A DNA stretch of 64,000 bases. It comes from an uncultured bacterium. Its GTDB lineage: Bacteria; Myxococcota_A; Bradymonadia; Bradymonadales; Bradymonadaceae. The notes under the pieces are model-generated. The model worked only from the letters and a program-made list of their open reading frames with translations, did not search any database and had not been told where the DNA came from. Position numbers and translations under genes: made by a program. The DNA is taken from the NCBI GenBank assembly GCA_937981985.1, contig CALJNB010000002.1:1-64000 (forward strand), read 5' to 3'. Position 1 is the first letter of the stretch. Each line of letters opens with the position of its first letter. Below, piece after piece: positions 61,501 through 64,000 of the stretch.

Positions 61501-62059
61501 ATAGGCCAAAGAAGACGGGAGCATCTTCGCGAATGGGATTGCCTTGGGTATCAAGAATATCCTTCGTGACAAGTACGGCATATTGTTGTCCGGCAGCTAA
61601 CGGCGCGTTTGGGGTGACCGTGATCACAGAAGCACAAACATTAGGGTCACAAAGTGTCCCGTCGTTTTTGGTATAAACTGCCGTTGAACCAAGTTCACTT
61701 ACATCCGTTCCGTTTACAGCATATAAAACAACAGCTTTGTCGGTAATCGAATCGGCATTGAGTTCACCTGAGAAGGGAATGTTGATTGGGGTCATCGGCG
61801 ACCAACCTGTGTAGGTTCCTAGATAATCGTAGATGGCATTTAACGCGTTCGCGTCTTCGCCAGCCAACGAGGGTAAGGTGCCGTCGGCTTCTAGCGCTGC
61901 CGTGTTAGGAAGCGGAACGGTTCTGGCGACAGGATTATAAACCGCGATAACAGTATCCGAACTTGGCACCGGATCACGTTCGATCCCTGGGTCGCATGCG
62001 GTTGCATAGGCTAACACCGCGCAGAGTAATAGCCATTTTAACGAGTTGAATTCTTTCAT
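58547..62059 (-). CDS. VolA-like surface lipoprotein lipase with three N-terminal modules
   Basis: 1170 residues. Lipobox ATAC at 19-22. Three modules of similar design each open with xxDPxxxxxPLPNxxx and contain an xPFxGxLxxxxxxxxV strand: about 40-115, 255-360 and 535-620. They resemble the Lipase_bact_N/SbsA-type Ig-like domains of VolA. The C-terminal hydrolase (about 850-1170) has the VQHGFTSYR oxyanion segment, the nucleophile in GQSIGA (about 967), an Asp in TDDSVVP and His in GTGHGF. In Vibrio, VolA is a surface lysophospholipase whose gene neighbours fadL. Here fadL follows directly, which supports the same role. Confidence 0.85.
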   Translation of the reverse strand: MKEFNSLKWLLLCAVLAYATACDPGIERDPVPSSDTVIAVYNPVARTVPLPNTAALEADGTLPSLAGEDANALNAIYDYLGTYTGWSPMTPINIPFSGELNADSITDKAVVLYAVNGTDVSELGSTAVYTKNDGTLCDPNVCASVITVTPNAPLAAGQQYAVLVTKDILDTQGNPIREDAPVFFGLSKNAIYEDGEVKLNLFADDPITAQSLEGIRQQIGPIAEALELDRDVVASLFTWTVVKNGFTVLDPASATIPLPNTLAIEPDGTFPSSPLNYCQKVPETEACEKPELVLVQCSDDDACADSVAGLGAGFKCVSGICKNANCAQGVFDQYLDGLHGWPTSGVPITLPFTGALDESTLSPETVQLFKIVGDVPTKVEGYTLSVDACGGQIIITPPVDMNGTIIPFGLNEHYFAFATRDLKTIVTAADGTQSTLPMLPPNELFAAIQPHDVMIPGDACEAAMVGQECADDKGVCAPFSGEAGPEFKCAKTALAPLGISDATALQLHAIRPLLRGTTELIEQTTSLKYTDLSAVWSWYTWTDTFSVFDPTVGVIPFPNAFLETGCPADRPLCALPMGSDMLSMLFYSELSVRPGFSTTAPTWVPFMGPDPKEETVTSETVAFAETHISPPPRLGNDDYDTSFFEGNAVIKFKRPLQKGAVVAGLVSNGIIGGNGFPVQPTPAFVFLRSQYPLVDAMGVPQIAQIPEGTGPLLEGARNQYAPLFQAAALFGFGRTDVVNAWAYTTQDTTLPIQELRALTIDQMSAGLPTVTAANPKVETAPFINGDGTTTLADQAGVNVDVSNLAEIHWDVEFDTHWWLDASAHLSQVMPTLQSVGVSVFVPASTGTCSPPFDVAIVQHGFTSYRKRIGLAYANELAGRCIATVAMDLPLHGGRTTGETSLHPDGKPAASGNGFISQDFVAVKSLFMQSASDLVVLSKLISGGAFDAVLGSSFSDNNSKIGYIGQSIGAFIGALFVTVESDVQTAVLNVGGGSFTNLLLESETFGPLFSGIGLTVGSFAELQTLHFIQWLTDYIDPYAFAPYMKIEDPAAGECGVMNMPPCYETLKDIAFIGGAFAPGADLPSNEVMIQMVTDDSVVPNSSTKLLAETIGVSLDDTTYPTGTGHGFAVELDPNAANGKAGACAREQGAVWLATNFTGTGTQVTATECLNR

Positions 62060-62528
62060 GAATTGCCTCTAAAAATAATTGATGTAAAAATAAGTACAGC
62101 TTAAAAAAGCGACTATAGTTAAGCTTTGGTATCGTTCAAGGAGAATTTTTCTTAAGGTGTGGACGTAGAAATTGCGCATTTATGGGTATTTTTAGGATCG
62201 CAACGCGATACCCTCGGCTCGGATTTCAGAGGTAGGATCATCACAAAATGACAACGCAAAATGGCAAACATTCGCTCGCGAGTGTTAAGCGCTAAGTTTC
62301 AGACCATATATCCATTTCGTTTTCAAAATTTGGGTGCGAAGGGGTTCCAAAATGTTGTATCTGTTTCGCACTTTCTCATGGCTTAACCCGCAAAAATCTA
62401 CTCGCAGATCAAAAATGCATATTATTTTGCTTCATCAATAGCCAAGATTTGACGCAATAATCATTTTTAGAAAAGAATTTGAATTTATTTTGGAATCTGG
62501 CCGTTTAAGTGAGTATACTGGAGAGACC
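62060..62528. other. 469-bp divergent intergenic region
   Basis: Spacer between the VolA-like gene and the PPC-like gene. Besides the promoter at 62112-62139 it contains a near-perfect 20-bp palindrome at 62267-62286 (AACATTCGCT/CGCGAGTGTT, one mismatch in each arm at most), a possible operator. A TATACT box at 62513-62518 lies too near the ATG to fit the usual leader. No ORF is seen. Confidence 0.45.
62112..62139 (-). promoter_or_regulatory. Sigma-70-type promoter of the VolA-like/fadL operon
   Basis: On the - strand TTGAAC (4/6) and TATAGT (5/6) are 16 bp apart. The transcript would start near 62105 and have a leader of about 45 nt before the lipase ATG, which has GAGG 6 bases upstream. 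Confidence 0.55.
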
Positions 62529-62930
62529 ATGAAAAACTTCATCACTATTTTAACGGCTACTGCACTTACCTTCGTTGCTGCAACCGCGTTCTCAACAGCT
62601 CGGGACTCGGACGGAAGTCGGATCAAGGCTCGTGCGATAAAGCTTGGTGTCCAAGTAAAAGATAAACTCACCCCGCCGTCTGATAAGACCGATTGGTATT
62701 ACTTTCAAATTAAAAAGGCTGCGCACATTTCGATTAAAGTCGCTTCAGATTCAACCCCCCCCCGATTTACGTTGTCTAACACGGCAGGGAAGTCGATTTC
62801 GTTACGTTGCAATAAAGTAACATCAAAGAAGATCGCTTCTTCGGTTTCCATCGAAAAGCTGAATCCTGGAATCTACTATCTGGCAGTGAGCGCTGATGCA
62901 GCGACATCGTATTCGCTTTCCATTAAGTAA
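62529..62930 (+). CDS. Exported PPC-like domain protein
   Basis: 133 residues from ATG 62529, with GGAGA in front of it; the open frame from 62490 adds 13 residues before the signal peptide. The signal peptide is cleaved near FSTAR. The rest has the bacterial pre-peptidase C-terminal (PPC) pattern: KTDWYYFQIKKAAHISIKV, FTLSNTAGKSIS, LNPGIYYLAVSA. Normally PPC is an accessory domain; here it stands alone, so it probably acts as a small secreted binding protein. Function unknown. Confidence 0.7.
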   Translation: MKNFITILTATALTFVAATAFSTARDSDGSRIKARAIKLGVQVKDKLTPPSDKTDWYYFQIKKAAHISIKVASDSTPPRFTLSNTAGKSISLRCNKVTSKKIASSVSIEKLNPGIYYLAVSADAATSYSLSIK

Positions 62931-62970
62931 CGCGAACACCCGATTGGATCCAATAAATTCGGAGACGAAA

Positions 62971-63924
62971 TTAGCGCTCGGACCTTGGAATTGAAAGGTC
63001 GTAGTAATCGGATTCATCATCTAGTAGACATCCCAAAGTTTCTTCAGGCGACTCCAAGCATTCGATGAAGGTTTTTATGCCTTGTCCCGCCGTCAGACCG
63101 TCGTCGATTCGCTCGTCATAAGAAAAACGAATTGGAATCCCCTTTTTGATTATAATTTCGCCGTCCTGCGCAACGACACGCTCTTCTAGTTTTCCGACCA
63201 TCATGAAAAGAGGACAGGTTCCCCATTCGTATAAGTGGTGATATCCAGCGCCCATATCCAGACTTCCAAGGTTAGCGATGAACATACTTGTATAAAGTGG
63301 ATCATTGGCAATGAAAGACGCTGGGAGGAGATTCCAATAATCTAATTGGCGAAACAGACGCTGCGCACGAAAATAAATCGGGCGAGGAATAGCGTTGAAG
63401 AGATCAAATTCCTTATCGGCATAGGTTCGATCTCCTGACCGTTCTCGATTAATCTTCGCGTTCACTTCTTCGCAAAATTGTCGAAAGTGCATCCCTGGCT
63501 TCAACTCTTGTTTCACAGTTGAAAGTTTCGCGGCTTTATCTTTTTTTGTCCTTTTCATTGCAAACGATAGGAATATTTCGTTGCGCTGGTACATTCGAAA
63601 CCCCGCAACAAATTGATTCATGGTAGGATTCTCTACAAAGCCTAACCCGCATGCGGCGACGATCGCGTGGGTGAAATCCACATCGAACTGCTTTTCGGCC
63701 TTCTTTAGATAACTCAGAATCGGCTCTGCATCGATGAATTCATCGAAATACACGACTGCCTCGTTTCGAGTAGGCATAATGTAGGTCATGATTTTTCGGT
63801 AAGGATGTAAGTTTTTAACTAACTGACCGTCCGGTCGGGAGGTCTTCATATTGACAAGAACCCAAAGCACGAAAAGAACGGCGAGAATAACACCCAAAAT
63901 TTTAACTATTTCTATCGTTTCCAT
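62971..63924 (-). CDS. Membrane-anchored E2-acyltransferase-like protein
   Basis: 317 residues. An N-terminal membrane helix at about 8-28 is followed by a fold like the catalytic domain of 2-oxoacid dehydrogenase E2/chloramphenicol acetyltransferase: DFTHAIVAACGLGFVENPTMNQFVAGFRMY, LSFAMKR, SMFIANLGSLDMGA and FSYDERIDDGLTAGQGI. The HxxxDG catalytic box is replaced by ERIDDG, so normal acyl transfer is doubtful. No lipoyl or E3-binding domain. Start at ATG 63924, where GGGAGG sits very close; a GTG at 63939 is the alternative. Divergent from the next gene. Confidence 0.78.
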   Translation of the reverse strand: METIEIVKILGVILAVLFVLWVLVNMKTSRPDGQLVKNLHPYRKIMTYIMPTRNEAVVYFDEFIDAEPILSYLKKAEKQFDVDFTHAIVAACGLGFVENPTMNQFVAGFRMYQRNEIFLSFAMKRTKKDKAAKLSTVKQELKPGMHFRQFCEEVNAKINRERSGDRTYADKEFDLFNAIPRPIYFRAQRLFRQLDYWNLLPASFIANDPLYTSMFIANLGSLDMGAGYHHLYEWGTCPLFMMVGKLEERVVAQDGEIIIKKGIPIRFSYDERIDDGLTAGQGIKTFIECLESPEETLGCLLDDESDYYDLSIPRSER

Positions 63925-63958
63925 CCCTCCCTTTCGCACGAAATTTGAGAGAAAACAA

Positions 63959-64000
63959 ATGAAATTTACTCACGAGAAACTTCTTCGTTCACTTCCCCTA
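63959..64000 (+). CDS. 5' end of an unidentified gene cut by the window
   Basis: An ATG with GAGAG upstream opens a frame of 14 codons (MKFTHEKLLRSLPL) that runs off the edge. Too short to assign; the divergent layout and clean ribosome site suggest that it is a real gene start. Confidence 0.4.
   Translation, partial: MKFTHEKLLRSLPL

Noticed and set aside
1-64000. tRNA, rRNA, integrase, transposase or phage genes
   Set aside because: None found when scanning for conserved arms, 16S/23S stretches and typical recombinase motifs; no sign of a mobile island.

Overview
The window looks like chromosomal DNA from a Gram-negative bacterium of the myxobacterial/bradymonad type (Myxococcota, formerly Deltaproteobacteria). 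This is an inference from content. The protein at 10661-12421 ends in a MYXO-CTERM-like Cys/hydrophobic/Arg-Lys tail. There are many lipoproteins with Asn/Thr-rich linkers, Ser/Thr protein kinases including a kinase-ATPase-TPR remnant, sigma-54 with a GAFTGA-type activator, and outer-membrane proteins. No phage, IS element, integrase, CRISPR array, rRNA or tRNA was recognised. Gene density is high, with many 1-8 bp overlaps.

Layout. 1-8.1 kb: partial lipoprotein, ABC1/UbiB-like kinase, beta-carbonic anhydrase, YihY/BrkB membrane protein, long periplasmic lytic transglycosylase, then a non-coding stretch with a structured RNA candidate and terminators. 8.1-19.2 kb: sppA, Cys-rich lipoprotein, fluC/crcB, EGF/MYXO-CTERM surface protein, DUF952-like ORF, membrane protein, DUF6918-like gene coupled to recO, PfkB sugar kinase, DoxX-like protein, 5'-nucleotidase lipoprotein, ssb and folK. 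19.2-26.5 kb: a four-gene operon (TPR lipoprotein, coiled-coil protein, unknown protein, esterase lipoprotein) facing a two-gene operon with a degenerate HD-GYP protein and a HEAT-like partner. 26.5-30 kb: a translationally coupled trio of nucleotide-sugar acetyltransferase, aminotransferase and a PglX-like N6-adenine methyltransferase.

30-40.1 kb: small membrane protein, CotH-family lipoprotein with three Cys-rich repeats, transmembrane Ser/Thr kinase, GT4 glycosyltransferase, ECF42-type sigma factor, GNAT acetyltransferase, and the hpf-rpoN pair. 40.7-50.2 kb: SCPx-type thiolase with a 3-ketodihydrosphingosine-reductase-like SDR, exported SNase-like protein behind a sigma-54-like promoter, cold-shock protein, divergent lipoproteins, B12/radical SAM protein, two lipoproteins and a sigma-54 activator. 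50.4-64 kb: YiaAB protein, ECF sigma/anti-sigma pair, a broken kinase-ATPase-TPR gene, transglutaminase-like membrane protein, a FadL porin behind a VolA-like surface lipase, a PPC-like exported protein, and an E2-acyltransferase-like membrane protein.

Themes. Regulation is well represented: sigma-54, an activator, two ECF sigma factors, kinases and a degenerate second-messenger protein. The cell-envelope genes suggest scavenging of lipids and nucleotides outside the cell. The VolA-FadL pair probably releases fatty acids from lysophospholipids at the surface and imports them. The KDSR-like reductase suggests sphingolipid synthesis. All functions are read from motifs by eye, without database searches.
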